A stretch of 64,000 nt of DNA, from positions 912,072-976,071 of the forward strand of contig NW_019775180.1 in the NCBI RefSeq assembly GCF_001039355.2. Reading direction: 5' to 3'. How positions within the stretch are numbered: position 1 is the first letter of the stretch; each line of letters opens with the position of its first letter. Below the pieces are notes generated by a model. The model searched no databases, was not told the origin of the DNA, and saw only the letters and a list, made by a program, of their open reading frames with translations. Shown in pieces: positions 1 through 12,713 of the stretch. This DNA is from Lingula anatina. Lineage: Eukaryota; Brachiopoda; Lingulata; Lingulida; Lingulidae. Made by a program: the position numbers and the translations under genes.

Positions 1-2393
1 GGTACTTTAAGGGTTTCGTTTTTTCGTTTTTTCTTCCGACACGATCGCCGATTAGAATGGCATTAGGAATCGCTTGGAACAAACAACCCATGACAGTGGA
101 TCAATAACAGGACAGACTTTTGCTGATTTCCTTCGTAACCTTTAACGAAGCTAATAGATTGAGATGGATGGCCTAATCTGTAAGCTATTGACCAAAACAA
201 GCATTTAACTTAGCTTGATTTAATCGAACTTAAGAATTAGAGAATTTATTTTGGCGACGGGTATATTATCTTCATGTGGTTGTATATTTGAGATAAAAGG
301 CCACATTGATGGTAAAAACGTTGAAAATCAATATAAAAAATACGTTAATTTATAGATCAGACAGGATTGATAGAGGAATGAAAACGACTAATAGCTTAAT
401 GCAATAAAATTAACTGATGTTTTTAGATTCTCGGTCGTTTTGCGATTAAATTCCCGGCGGTAGTAGATTTTTTCACTCTTACGGGGAAATCTACATAGAT
501 TTACAACGTCAATCCCGTCACCGATGCATGAATTAAGACATATTGCACCTGATAGTGATTTGAATATAGGTATGCATTCGATTACAAAGAGGTGTAGTTT
601 GAGCTTTGCTGTTTAACTTGTGTGTCTTTAAGGGTAGTACCCGTGTGCTACTGACGTTGCGGTACTAGCTGGAGTGCTCCATTTATTCTACATCTAAAGA
701 AGCGACAAGTGTGTTTAAGTTAAATTGTGGATAAATTAAGTAGCCACGAAGTACCCTTTTATGCACAATACTTTTCGCGATAAATATAGAAAAGAAAAAC
801 TTCCAATTACAATTGCATTTTGACTGATTTTAAAAACATACAGGATCAGTCCCCGGGACACATTCAGAAACGTGAACATGGATTTCATAAGAGCAAAACG
901 TACGAGCAGTACCTGCCACCGTTCACCGGTCACTTATTTTCACAAAAGTGTAGCTCGCCATACACCTACGTGACTTCAAGCACATGGATCGTACAAAAAA
1001 CTGAAGTTCTGGCCTAAATAGTTTTTCTTGCGATGTGCAACTAATGTGTAATGCATTATCTATGCTACAGCGACATGGTCAGTCTCTGAAACACGCACCT
1101 TAATTTCCTGCAGCAAATCTTCATCGTGTCATTATCTTAGTGTGCAACTGGAAGCAACTTTTTACTTCATAGCCATTGTCAGAACAGCTCAGTTTTTTCA
1201 CAAGGGGTTTAATTTAGATAACAAATGTCAAAATGCAATCGCTTACAATCTAGTGCACCCTTTTCCAACGTTTGTTTAGTCTTTGAAAGTATGCTTGTTG
1301 CATTCACCGTAAACTCACGTCTCTTACTTAAAATGGGACGTGATTGGATATAAATTATACATAGCCCACTTCATGAAACACGCTTAGTAACGTCCGTTTG
1401 AACTTTCGTCCACTTTTACCTATTCAGATTTATTTTTAATGATTGCCATTATATTCATGCCGAACAGAAAGAATTGCGGGTAATTATTCATAATTTAATC
1501 AATGCATTCACAATACAACTGCTGGTATCGCAATCACGAAAATATTGATATTTCACATTCAAGCCTCTGTGATGTTGCATCAGCTTACATGTGAATTGAA
1601 TGGCAAAGAAAAAATACCATTTTCAAAAGTAACGCATCATCAAAATTAGTGAAAGCCATATGTGGTTTCCATCAATTATAAAAAATGGTCGACTGTTCTA
1701 CTTAAGGCGGAAATTGACCGGTTTAGCCAAAGCTTCATAGCAGTTTTGTAGCCTATAATTCTAGTCTTGGTCCCATTAGTTAGACGTGCAATAATGTAGC
1801 ATTGTTTGGCACAGTTCCAACTTGGAAGCAAATGGAAATGCCACTGTCCCATGTGCTTTTGTCAAACAAAAATCGTCTGTTATCCACATAAGCTTTGAAA
1901 ATTGAAGAGGTGCATGAAAATTGTACAGAACTTTGAATTTCAATTCCGCAAACTCTGTCTTGGTGATAGATTTTACTAAACTTTGGTTCATAGTTCACTT
2001 ACTCAACAGCTTTCAGAGCAGCCGTGTGGTGTTCAGTAGAAACAGGATAGTCCAAATTCTATGTGCTAAGATTAAGAGTTGTTCAATCTTTCAATTTAAT
2101 ATCTTCTTCCAGACTGCTACAGACTGCTAATAACATTTTCAATCAGGATGGGACAACATTCCTTTCTAATGAGGTCACATAAGAACACTCTGAACAAATT
2201 GCGCCTGGATTCAAAAAGAATATTGGCCAGATATTTAGTCCAAACTCACTGCAATGGGGCCAGTCTAACGAGAAAAGCCACGGTGACCGGAATACCACTG
2301 AAGGCGAATAAAATGGCAATATTTAAAATATTTGAGGAGATGCACTCCTGGTAAAGTCCAAGGCATGTAATATCAACCAGAAAGAGAGTGAAA
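1..2393. other. No gene seen
   Basis: AT-rich sequence with short random open frames only. No repeat family or domain recognised. Confidence 0.5.
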
Positions 2394-2546
2394 GAGGCCA
2401 TTCAGAATGAGAAGAGCCGAGTGCAAGCTGGGCCCCGTAGTCGTGTGAGAGGCGGAGAGACCATTACGTGATTTCTTTCATATAGGTCCGCCATATTTAG
2501 GTCGTGGCCTAGCTAGCACTCGGCTCTTCTCATTCTGAATGGCCTC
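2394..2546. mobile_element. MITE with 31-bp perfect terminal inverted repeats
   Basis: The ends (2394-2424 and 2516-2546) are perfect 31-bp inverted copies beginning GAGGCCATTCAGAATGAGAA. The complementarity continues inward with mismatches (AAGCTGGGCC versus GGCCTAGCT). Total 153 bp with no coding capacity, so a non-autonomous DNA transposon is likely. The target duplication is unclear (AAA on both flanks). Confidence 0.8.
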
Positions 2547-2743
2547 AAAATAGTATGCAAGTATATGGAAGAAGACAGATTATCTGTGAAGCGACTCAAA
2601 CATCTTCATCTTCATTGTGTTTATATTTTGGATTATGGCGTCTGAATTGCGCACCAATTGAGTCAAAACTTACACAGAAGCATTGCTGCAAAATAAAAAT
2701 ATCCACTCAAACTAGGACAATAAAGAACCAAAAGTACGTACAC

Positions 2744-2745
<2 letters not shown>

Positions 2746-2779
<34 letters not shown>
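2746..2779. repeat. (TG)17 microsatellite
   Basis: Uninterrupted TG dinucleotides. Confidence 0.95.
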
Positions 2780-2782
<3 letters not shown>

Positions 2783-4570
2783 TATGTAGACGACTTCCTT
2801 CATTATTCTGGAACTTGAAAAAACTACAACATCACCTTTACTCTAAAAAGCTTCATGTTAATGATATAAAGATTTTTCAAATGCCTGCAAAAACGTCTAT
2901 ATCTCTTTGTATGGCTGTGCTACGTAAATATGAGATATAATTAGTGGCAACCCAATGGTAAACGTTTCTTGCAAGCTGTCCAAAAATATATTGATTAAAT
3001 ACAAGTATTATCCACGTACCTAACCAGTTAACGTTATCATACTCAAGATGGTTTCTGAACCTGGTGGTTAAGTTGTAATTATTATTTCTGTTAGAGGTAC
3101 GTTTTGATATTTGAAGTATATCACTTGCCATAATATGTTGTGGATGACTATTAATTCGACATGTATTCTGTATGTCCCCATGCTAACTGGCTGAAATTGT
3201 ATTGTCTGGTTTTCAATGACCTTTGATAACGACGCACTGCGTTCATTCCCACGTCGAATGATATAACAAATATTTTCTGGCACGCAGAAACAAGGGGAAA
3301 GATACTGTAAGTGAAAACCAAGTTTCTCGTGCTATGCATGCATAAGGGCAAGTGGAATATGCCTCAATAATGGATTATGCATTGTGCACACCACTTAATT
3401 TTACCAAACACCGCTAAGATTGGCGGTGATTAGTAAATCTGCTGATCCTTCACATCAAAGTATATGCGCAGTGGCACACAGCTGCGACCTCATCATTAAA
3501 CATCTTCATGTAGCACATAGATATGTCATATGGGATCATTAGAAATAAGGACGTGAATTATTACACATTAAGCTGTAATGGCTGGTATAACAACCAGTAA
3601 TAAGTGATGCAAAATGATCAAAAGTGGGTAGAACATCCCTATAGCAAATCTAATGTCAGCGATTACGGTGATCATAATCTCCGGTAGAATCCATCCAATT
3701 AGCGTAACTTCCCTAATATAGCACTCGCACTGACAAACATCAAAATAGATTTTAGTGTTTCATAACGAAAACAATTACAAACACAATAAAGATACAGTCT
3801 TCGCAATTATCACTACAGATCCACTTCAAACTACGGGTATATTAACTCTCTACATTTCACGGAACTAAACATGTCAATTGTGGCACAACAAGTGCTTTAT
3901 AAACAATCACGGTACTGGCAATTTTTCTTGTTAACACACTGTAGATTAATTTCTCTGCTCTATCTTAAACTGGATGAGTTCGACAAGTTTGTGCTAACTA
4001 TACTCTGAGTCTCCCACATGTTACCTCAGGTTTACCTTAATCAAGGGTCGAAAAAGTAAAAACCAATATCAGCCCTCTAAGCTGCATCCTACTCCAAAGC
4101 ACCTGGCGCTTCTTTAAAAAATAGTGATAAAGAGCAAAGTACCTGACACGAACGGCAGTTCCGAACACGCGATCATCTGACTACCCCTTGATTGACTTGT
4201 CAGGTCTACCAGTATTCCATCACTTATAGTGAGATTATTAACGAGAGACATCCAACGGTTCCAAGAGCCGTAATGAAGTCAACACCTTCCTTTTCATCTT
4301 ATGTTTATTCGTTGAGGGCCCTTGCGTCCGGATAAATATGGTTTTTGAATTCGATTACTTTCATTAGAGATGTTTACTGTCATTGGAAGTAAGGTAAGGA
4401 TTTCAAGGGGTAATACAGCCATTCATGTTGTCGAAAAGCTTTACGCATTATACATGAACGTGCAACATTAGCTACAGTAAAGATAACCTATGCGAGGAAC
4501 ATCAAGGTGCCCACAGTCAGCTGGTTTTCCTTCCCAGCAAGTTCGTTAGTTTGCATTTTTTTTGTCATAT

Positions 4571-4610
4571 ACCAATTTATTTCTTCAGAAACCAATTTAT
4601 TTCTTCAGAG
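4571..4610. repeat. 20-bp tandem duplication
   Basis: Two adjacent copies of ACCAATTTATTTCTTCAGAA, the second differing at its last base. Confidence 0.9.
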
Positions 4611-7600
4611 AGTCGTGAGTACACTTAACGTCACTAACTATGATAGAGTGATTTTGAAATAAATGTAAAGCACATTTCTTGCATAAGCAGCCTGAAGTGG
4701 GAGAACTGTAATGCATTCACGCATCATGCCTTAATATTACTTATGAAGAGCTGCACAGCAATATAGCTAATGTAAAACCAATATTTACTTTATGGGTGAT
4801 ACTTCAAACAGAATATACCGATATCTATGCAATAGGTGAAGGTGGAAGAACATTATGCTTAATAACTCACCTGAATACAATGAATACATGAGTAGTGACT
4901 TTACACTGAGTTTGACCAAATGAAAATAGTGCGATATCAATGAAATTCCGCTGGGATTATTTCAACACCGCGAGCTAAACAACAGGTGATAGTTAATGCT
5001 TGTTGAATGTTGGACAAGTTGCCTCCGCGCTTAAGTGTCGGAAAACACGATTCTTTATTTTCGAAGAGCCCATTCCAACTCCGAGCAGTCCACAAATTAC
5101 TTTATACATTTGATACCCAACCTTCTCTTACACTGCATTATCTCTTTTAATTTTCGCCAGTCTGTGCTTCATAAACATTTACCACGTGAAACGTAAAACG
5201 AGACCACCTGTACTTGATGTGGTCTAGGAGCATATGCATCAAATACTGGGACATGGTTCTTACAATGTTCGGTTAAATGCAACGATTTTAAATTACCTGC
5301 AATGCACTTGTTCTTTTTGGGTTTAAAGGCATTTCATCATATTGTTCTACCGCGTGTGGAGACGTAGATAAGTCCAAATAATAAGTCCATATGCTTGCTC
5401 ATTCGGAGTTGTCACAATTCATTAAGCATGGTCATTAAATGAAGCAACGAAGCTCTTTTATTCATCACACGGGTTACTATGTCTTTTAAATTGCAAAACT
5501 ATTATTCAGCCATATGCATATTGTGATGCATTCAGTAAATTCTAAAAAGGCTTACTTAATCAAGTTTTGATTCAGTCATTATTAATTTAGGTAAGAAACA
5601 TGACAGTTGGAATGGCTTTCCAAATACTAGTATTATGAAATATAACACGTAGTTCATTTTTTCATAAGATTTGACCAGTTGTTGAAGGTCAATGAAAAGC
5701 AACAAAATAAGAACAATTGAATAAGGGAGAACATTATTGACCGTCTCTTTGTAGCAATACAGTGTAAATGATTTTAGTTATGATTTAAAGAAAGAAGGTC
5801 AATTTCAGTAGACTTCCTTTTGTTCCCTTTTGTTTTCTTCCGGAGGGAATGTGTGTATAAATAATATGATCCATTTTCATTCACGAAGCTAAATTTTACA
5901 GATAGCAGACAAGATTAGTGAATATTCTAAGAGTGATTCTGTACTATCAATAGTGTGGTGCAATGTAAAGATGTGATTTCTATTAATTGACAATCAAAAT
6001 GAATCCCATTGATGGCAAGTTGCAGAAACCAATAAGAGGACTAAAATGTGCAATATTTGACAATGTATGGTAGCTGTATATTTTTTATGGATATTTTTCT
6101 TTTCCTAGGTGAAGCCTGCAAAATCCATTCTTAGTGCTTAAACTTGTTGAAGGTCAAACGTATGTGTCTCTGTCGCTGGAACGCTTTGCAAGATAATAAA
6201 CAGATTCATCTACAAAACTTATCACTTACATATTACAAAAAGCAACCATATCGGAAAGCGGATTAAACCTTTGATACTTGCGTTGTGGACTAGAAGCAAT
6301 CTATTTTCGAGCACTAATTGACTAATTGTAAGTTACTAACACTCCTCTTATTACAAGTAACAGCTGCTTTTAAATTGTACCAACTTTGCCCTACCTCTTA
6401 ATACGGTATTTCAATTAGACCTTGATAACCATCAACTTTCTTGACAGCACACCCCAGGTGGCATGGAGGAATAACATAAAATGCGGCAGCAATTTGAGCA
6501 CAGGGGTACCCATCCAGACCTATGGGCCTTCCGAATTAGATGAGCCAACAATTTCCAGGAAAGCAACTCGGTTTTCTGTTCCCCTTGAGAATAAACAAAT
6601 ATCTTGACGAGATGTATTTTTGGTAGGAAGACGGTGCTTTAAAGATCACTTAATCGTATTGGTGCACTACAATTCTTGTGGTCTCGAAAACGTGCTATTT
6701 TTAATATACGTTCTTTGCATCATGGTTTGATCATCGTTTATTTCAATAATAATAATAAATGTACTCAGAGCGTCGAATTTAAATGATCATCGTGTGTGCG
6801 GTAAAATGCATTACGCTCAATCCCAAGCTAAAACGTTCCTTGGCTTTTTACGATGTATTGGCATTCTTGCGGCACACATATTAAAAATCAAGTTAAGTTT
6901 GATTGTTCGCAAACATCAGACAAAAAGGTTTTTCAAATCTCCTCTCTGTCTGTGTATTCCATCCTTCTTTGCATACCAATGAGGCATAAGTAGAGAAAAG
7001 ACACACATTTAAGTCATTTTATCATTTCCAATGCATTAACCAATTAATCTGTGTATTTGAATCAAAAAATTCAATTAGTTGATCAATACGTAGACTCCAG
7101 GTACACTAAAATGTCATGCATTAGAGTTATGTTTATGCATGTTTTATCTCGTTCTCATTTCTTTAATCGGTTTAAATCTGCTGCTGGTATGACAATACCT
7201 GGATCGTCTTTTCAAATGAACAAAAACAAGTATCAATTTCAGTGTTATAAAGTGCATTTCTTGTCACATAACGTGCTGCAATTTAATAGCATAGACTTTA
7301 ATTTGGAGTCCTTTGATAAAACTCCAGATTAGTTATTGCTGTCGCCTGGCAAAATTAACGGTGTTTTAATACTGGCACAATCTGATGTGGCTACAATCAT
7401 GGAGTATTTTTCATCCTTGTCTCATATCCTCAGATATAATTTACTATCAGCCTGAATATCGAACTGTATGGCAGTTTGTTTTTCTCTTACTGGCAATGAC
7501 TCATATGGCCTCACACTATCTGAATAGATAAAGAACATTTTGCAAATAAATCTTATTTTGAGAGTGTGTATGTATTTTTATGAAACCTATCTATTTAATC

Positions 7601-8440
7601 TTAACCCTGCTATTGAAATTTTCACACAACCATTCATATACATGCAACTCCACATTACAGAAAAATAAGTATTAATGTATACGGATTATAAAAATTTTGA
7701 GAAACATATCCACGCGTGTTTTTTATTATTTTTTTTAACAATCAGTTAATCGCTATCCTTAAACACACTAAATGTGAAAAGAAAATTGACATTTGGGACA
7801 ATTGGAAAATGGTCTCAGTTATAACTCTTAGTAGCCTTATAGAAGTTTTTTCAAAGTGGTTAAAAACCGGTTTCGATCACGCAACCTGACACTTATCAGT
7901 TTCGGACATAATACATGGGTTACCTGACTCATTAAAGGGACTTAACTGTTTGGCGCGTATGCTTGAAAAATTACAGAGCATATTCAGCTTACTAGCTGGG
8001 TCGGTCCAACTCTGCAGGGGTTTACGCTATTAAAGTGCAATCAGTGGAATCAGCTCAGTCAGCACACGATAGTTTTAACTATTAAAATAACCCCTAGATG
8101 CTCGAGGAGGCGTCTCAGACATGACAGGCAAAACTGAAACGAAAGAACAAGACCCTAAAACTTTTGTATACGCCAAGTTATAACGCATTTTATCTTAGCA
8201 CTCTTACAATTACATGTTCTATCGATAGATGCGAGTGTTTGTGTGTGTTTTCGTAAGTACATGCATGTTAGCGTGTTTGCATTTATTGGGCATTTCTCCT
8301 GAAATAGTTTTAGTAATGACTACGTGCCTTTCATCTTTCCAAAGTCGAAAGATAATCCACTGGCAATTAATTTTATTGTTAGATTTGACTACTGTAGTAT
8401 GCTTGCTCTGTGAAATCGAAATTTCATTTGTTTTCCTCAC

Positions 8441-8462
8441 TTATTTATTTATTTATTTATTT
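8441..8462. repeat. (TTTA)n microsatellite
   Basis: About five TTAT units followed by a T-rich tract. Confidence 0.9.
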
Positions 8463-11400
8463 CAATTTTTCTTTTCTTTTTTTTATTGTCATCTTTTTGA
8501 TTTGCTTCACACTGGATGATGAAATCATCAATCAAAGAAAGCATTGCTATACTTTAGAACATTATGCCAGTGTTGTCTGCAGTGCTTTATCATAGAAACA
8601 GCTGAAATCATCCATGAAATTGTCCAATCTATATGCATACCTTTATCTCGGATCTGTTATGATATATCTCATCGCAAACGACCTGGCTTGGGCATAATAT
8701 CACGCCAAATGGCACACAAAGAAAGATGAAGATAATAAATGATATCATGTGAAAGTACAGCCAATCTGATGCCTTCATTGATCTCTGGTAAATGCTTATC
8801 AGTATAAAAGCTGAATACGTGCATAAAATACCTATTGGGAAATGTAAAAGAGCAAAAATACAACACGTCTTTGATAAATTTCTTTCAATTGTATTTCCTG
8901 ATAATATTTAAAGGACAAAGTACAGTTATTTTAAAGATCCAGTCAAGGGGAAAGTACAACCAAAGGTCACCTTCGGGCACCTTTCGAGGGAGTTACGTTA
9001 CGATCAGCGTACGTAGCTTGATTTATTCTTTATGGTCTAAACTGACCCAAGAACCGCAAATACCGAGTGTTTGCAAGAGTGAGAACTTCGGCGTTCAGTA
9101 TGCTGTGCCAGAGCTCAACACCTAGTATATTTATTGCACAATTAGTGCCAAGATACCAAAGAGACCAAACGTCAGTAGGTTGCTCTCAGATGTATGCTTT
9201 TTGCTATTGGTATACGTGCATTCTGATGTGAAAGTTTGGGCACTTCCCGTCCTTGCCATTCTTTGAATGTGAAAAACACGCACTTCGATCGGAATGAATA
9301 AAGATTAAATTTAGCCATACAATTATAAATATTTCCACGTCCTGGCGGCATTTGCAGTAAGGAGGCTTTTTGTCCCTATACCCTAACAGGTCCCCCTTAC
9401 TTAATCATTATTATAGTTCAGCCAACCAAACACTGGTACAAAAAAAAAGGAAATGAGCTACGAGAAAGTCCAGATCTGCAGGTTATTTAGAAATTCATTA
9501 TTATCTATACAATTTTATCCCATACTATTATAGATCAAATATTCACATAGCGGCTAAATAGAATCCAACCATCTTTTAACCCGATCATACATATTTTAAC
9601 ATGTTTTAAATTTTTAAAACTGTAGTTAGATGAAGTTGTTCAGTTTGCTGCATGTGCTTTAAAGTAACATGAAATCTATTCACACAAAAATCCAGAATCC
9701 ACGCAAAAGAATAACGTATCGATATGCTTCAGGACTATAATGTGCATATCAAAACTGAAAGACACTCTAATGAGACGCGTGGTTTTCCATAAGAAGAACC
9801 AGATTTGGAGGCTTAGTACCTCTTATGTTCCTAACAAGTGTTCACTCACCTGAAGGCAGGGCGGACTGCTCCGTGCCTACATGTATCTCTAAATGCGCTG
9901 TCTAACTGAAACATCTGACAAATGCATTCCTAACGTAAGCTATAAGGCGCCCAAGTACTCAAATCAACACGATTGGGATAAGTTTACGCACCATGCGTAG
10001 CGAGGCAGGAGCCTATTTGTTCCTCTGACTGAGATGTCTACGTTTGAATGTTACGTGGATTCCCACTAAAGCCTAACAACTGGTCCCCAATATTACGCAC
10101 TCGACAGATAGTGACGTCCCTCGGATATTTTACTTCCGTAAGCATTAGTGACAATAAATCGCACTAAGGAATAGAACTGTAACGAACTTTGACGGACATA
10201 TCCTCATTCCCATTTTGCATCTCGACAAAGAAAGTGCTTCATCAACATTACAACGCAAAGTGGAACCCCAATAAGTTCCCCCTGCACTGCATTGCCGCTG
10301 TACAAATATACAGGTAGGAGCAGCAAATAAAGTCAAAACCTCGAAATCCATGGAAATGGTTCACAAGATCATTCTTGTGATGTATCATTTTTAAATGGTA
10401 TTAGCCAATAAATCTATATAGTGCGAGGCATTTAGTACTCAAAGAAGAGATTTACTTTCATATACATAATACCAACATTGAAACCATAAATGTTAGTTTA
10501 TAGCTTCTGCATCGACCCTTCTTCTTATTATGTCTGAACGTAGATAAAATTTCATCGATGGCCCCTTCGCTGTAGCATTTTTAATATGATTATAGCACCT
10601 CCCATCAGCATCAGCGCATTGCCCGGAAGACGAGCATCACATCTAACACACTATATGACGCACATCGCACGTCGGCACATCAGATCCAATGCCATCCGTC
10701 TTCGTGACACCTGCGAGACAAACGTTGATACAGCCTGTCCTGGTGGAAAAAACTGTCCTTAGAAACAATCGATTATATTCGTAATACGTTGATTAAATAA
10801 TCCTTGTGAGACAGTGCATTATTGCTTCTCCAGTGGATATAGAATATGATTGACGTTAAGACAACAGAGAAAGACAAGCTATGGAGTGAACTTAAATTAA
10901 TCTTGTTTTCAAAGTCAAAAGGAATGCTATAAAGGCTACATACCAATGACGATATATGCAGTAGACTCCATATGATATGTTCAAGTACATCCGATCTTAA
11001 ATATTTTCATCTGAGGTAAAAAGAGTTGTGGAAATGATGCGTTCAATCTATGTAAACCCTATTAATCGAGTCATACATGACATTTATGAAAAAGAAAAAG
11101 CTTCTGGAACAATCAATGTTGAATTATCATTCAACTTCTTCGTTAACTTTGTAATGCTTATTTCCCCTTCAATAACGATTAATGTTTAATTCAGTACAGT
11201 TTAGGCATTTCCAGGTTCTCTTCCCTTGACATTTTAAATACTCTTTTCTTTTCATGATAAGTCACAATTAAACAAAAATGCAATCGATTTTAAGCCAGGA
11301 TTTCATCATGCATGCAGATGGTAACAATTCTTCGTAGGTATAACGCCGAAGCGTTTCAAAGTAACCTTCAATTAAGACTAGTGATAACAGTGTAGGCAAT

Positions 11401-12017
11401 AAATTATGTTGGCACATCCATGCTTTAATGCGTTACACAACATAAGCAGCTCTGTGCTGTTCTTGTTTGTTCTATTCTGCTCTGTTTTGTTTTCTTGTTC
11501 TGTTGGGTTTAGATACATGTACAAATCAGGCACACGTTTTAAAATGTCCGACCATTAAATATCGACATAATTTTTTATCCGCATACAGTTCCACAATTCT
11601 TGCTATGAAAAAGACGAGGGTTATATTATGGGATACACGATGGGCCAACTTGATGTCGATTAAAGTCGTCAATTATAAGATAAAGTGACGGGAATCATTG
11701 TTACGCTTTCATTTGGATATTAATCAAACAGAATAATCGGGAAAACCTTTAACTGCATTTTCCAGATCATAAATGGGTTGATACTTCATTCATGAGTCAC
11801 ACAAGGTAACTTTTATATAATCTCCGTTCTAAATCAAATTTGCTAAAAAATTCAAAACAACTGTTACTACAGAAACTGTAATGTTTCATTTTGATCCCCG
11901 TCAAAGAAAACAAAAAATAAGCAAAAGTTGCACGGGCCTACCACCTATTACCTGGTGTATCAATTGCAATAATACAACTCAGTTCTAAATGATTTTGATC
12001 AGGAAGCCATCTACTTA

Positions 12018-12713
12018 ATGCCCCTATTTCACACAGACCACGAATCCCACGAATCGCCAGGAATTGACAAATTTCAGGATTCGTGAGATTTTGCAAATTT
12101 TCTGGCCTAATTCGGTACGTTCTACGATTCAGTTACGATACAGGTGCGATAGTGTTACGAATATTCGTGGGATTCGGCTGGTATAGCACGAATATTGTCA
12201 AGAATTCACAACGATTTACAAGAATCTATTACGAATACTGCACGAACGTTACGAATCAATAAGGAATCAGTTAAGCATACGCCGAATGCATGCACTAATT
12301 GGGTACGAATAAAAGTATTTTATGGACTTTTCTTGACATTTCGTGGTATTTCCGTTTCGGCGAATATTCGTGGGATTCGTGACTGATTCGTCGCCGATTC
12401 GTGAGTTAAGAATACATACGAATGCCTACGAATCGATTACGATTCAGTTACATGTACGATGCCTAAAAATGAAATACGAATTTGTTACGAATTAACTACG
12501 ATTTTTTGGAATCGGGAGTTCGTGGCCAAAATTTTGAACAGCTCATAATTTTTGCCACGCATTCCCGATTGATCAAGGATTGCAAGAACTGACTACGAAT
12601 ACATACGAATCTGTTAAGAACTTCACGAACTGACTACGATTCAACCACGAATCCTGAAATTTGTCAATTCATGGCAATTCGTGGGCTTTCTGGTCTGTGT
12701 GAAATAGGGACAT
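12018..12713. mobile_element. Foldback-type DNA element with ~65-bp inverted ends and GAATC-rich core
   Basis: Left end ATGCCCCTATTTCACACAGA (12018 on) pairs with the right end TCTGTGTGAAATAGGGACAT (12694-12713). The arms extend about 65 bp inward to GAATTGACAAATTTCAGGAT / ATCCTGAAATTTGTCAATTC. The interior is packed with ACGAATC / GATTCGT words in both orientations, often spaced irregularly. There is no transposase. A non-autonomous foldback or MITE-like element is the simplest reading. Confidence 0.75.

Larger units (their letters stand above)
2780..12017. other. No gene seen; minor simple repeats
   Basis: About 9 kb of AT-rich sequence. It holds a 20-bp tandem duplication (4571-4610, unit ACCAATTTATTTCTTCAGAA) and a (TTTA)n tract at 8441-8462. 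The longest open frames (under 100 codons) have no recognisable domain or splice structure. Confidence 0.5.

Noticed and set aside
2555-2940. Open frames with poly-Cys-Val segments
   Set aside because: The repeat residues are only the translation of the (TG)17 microsatellite.
736-12017. Many 60-96 codon open frames in the first 12 kb on both strands
   Set aside because: They overlap each other in opposite frames, have no recognisable domains, splice-linked partners or composition change, and are expected by chance in AT-rich sequence of this length.
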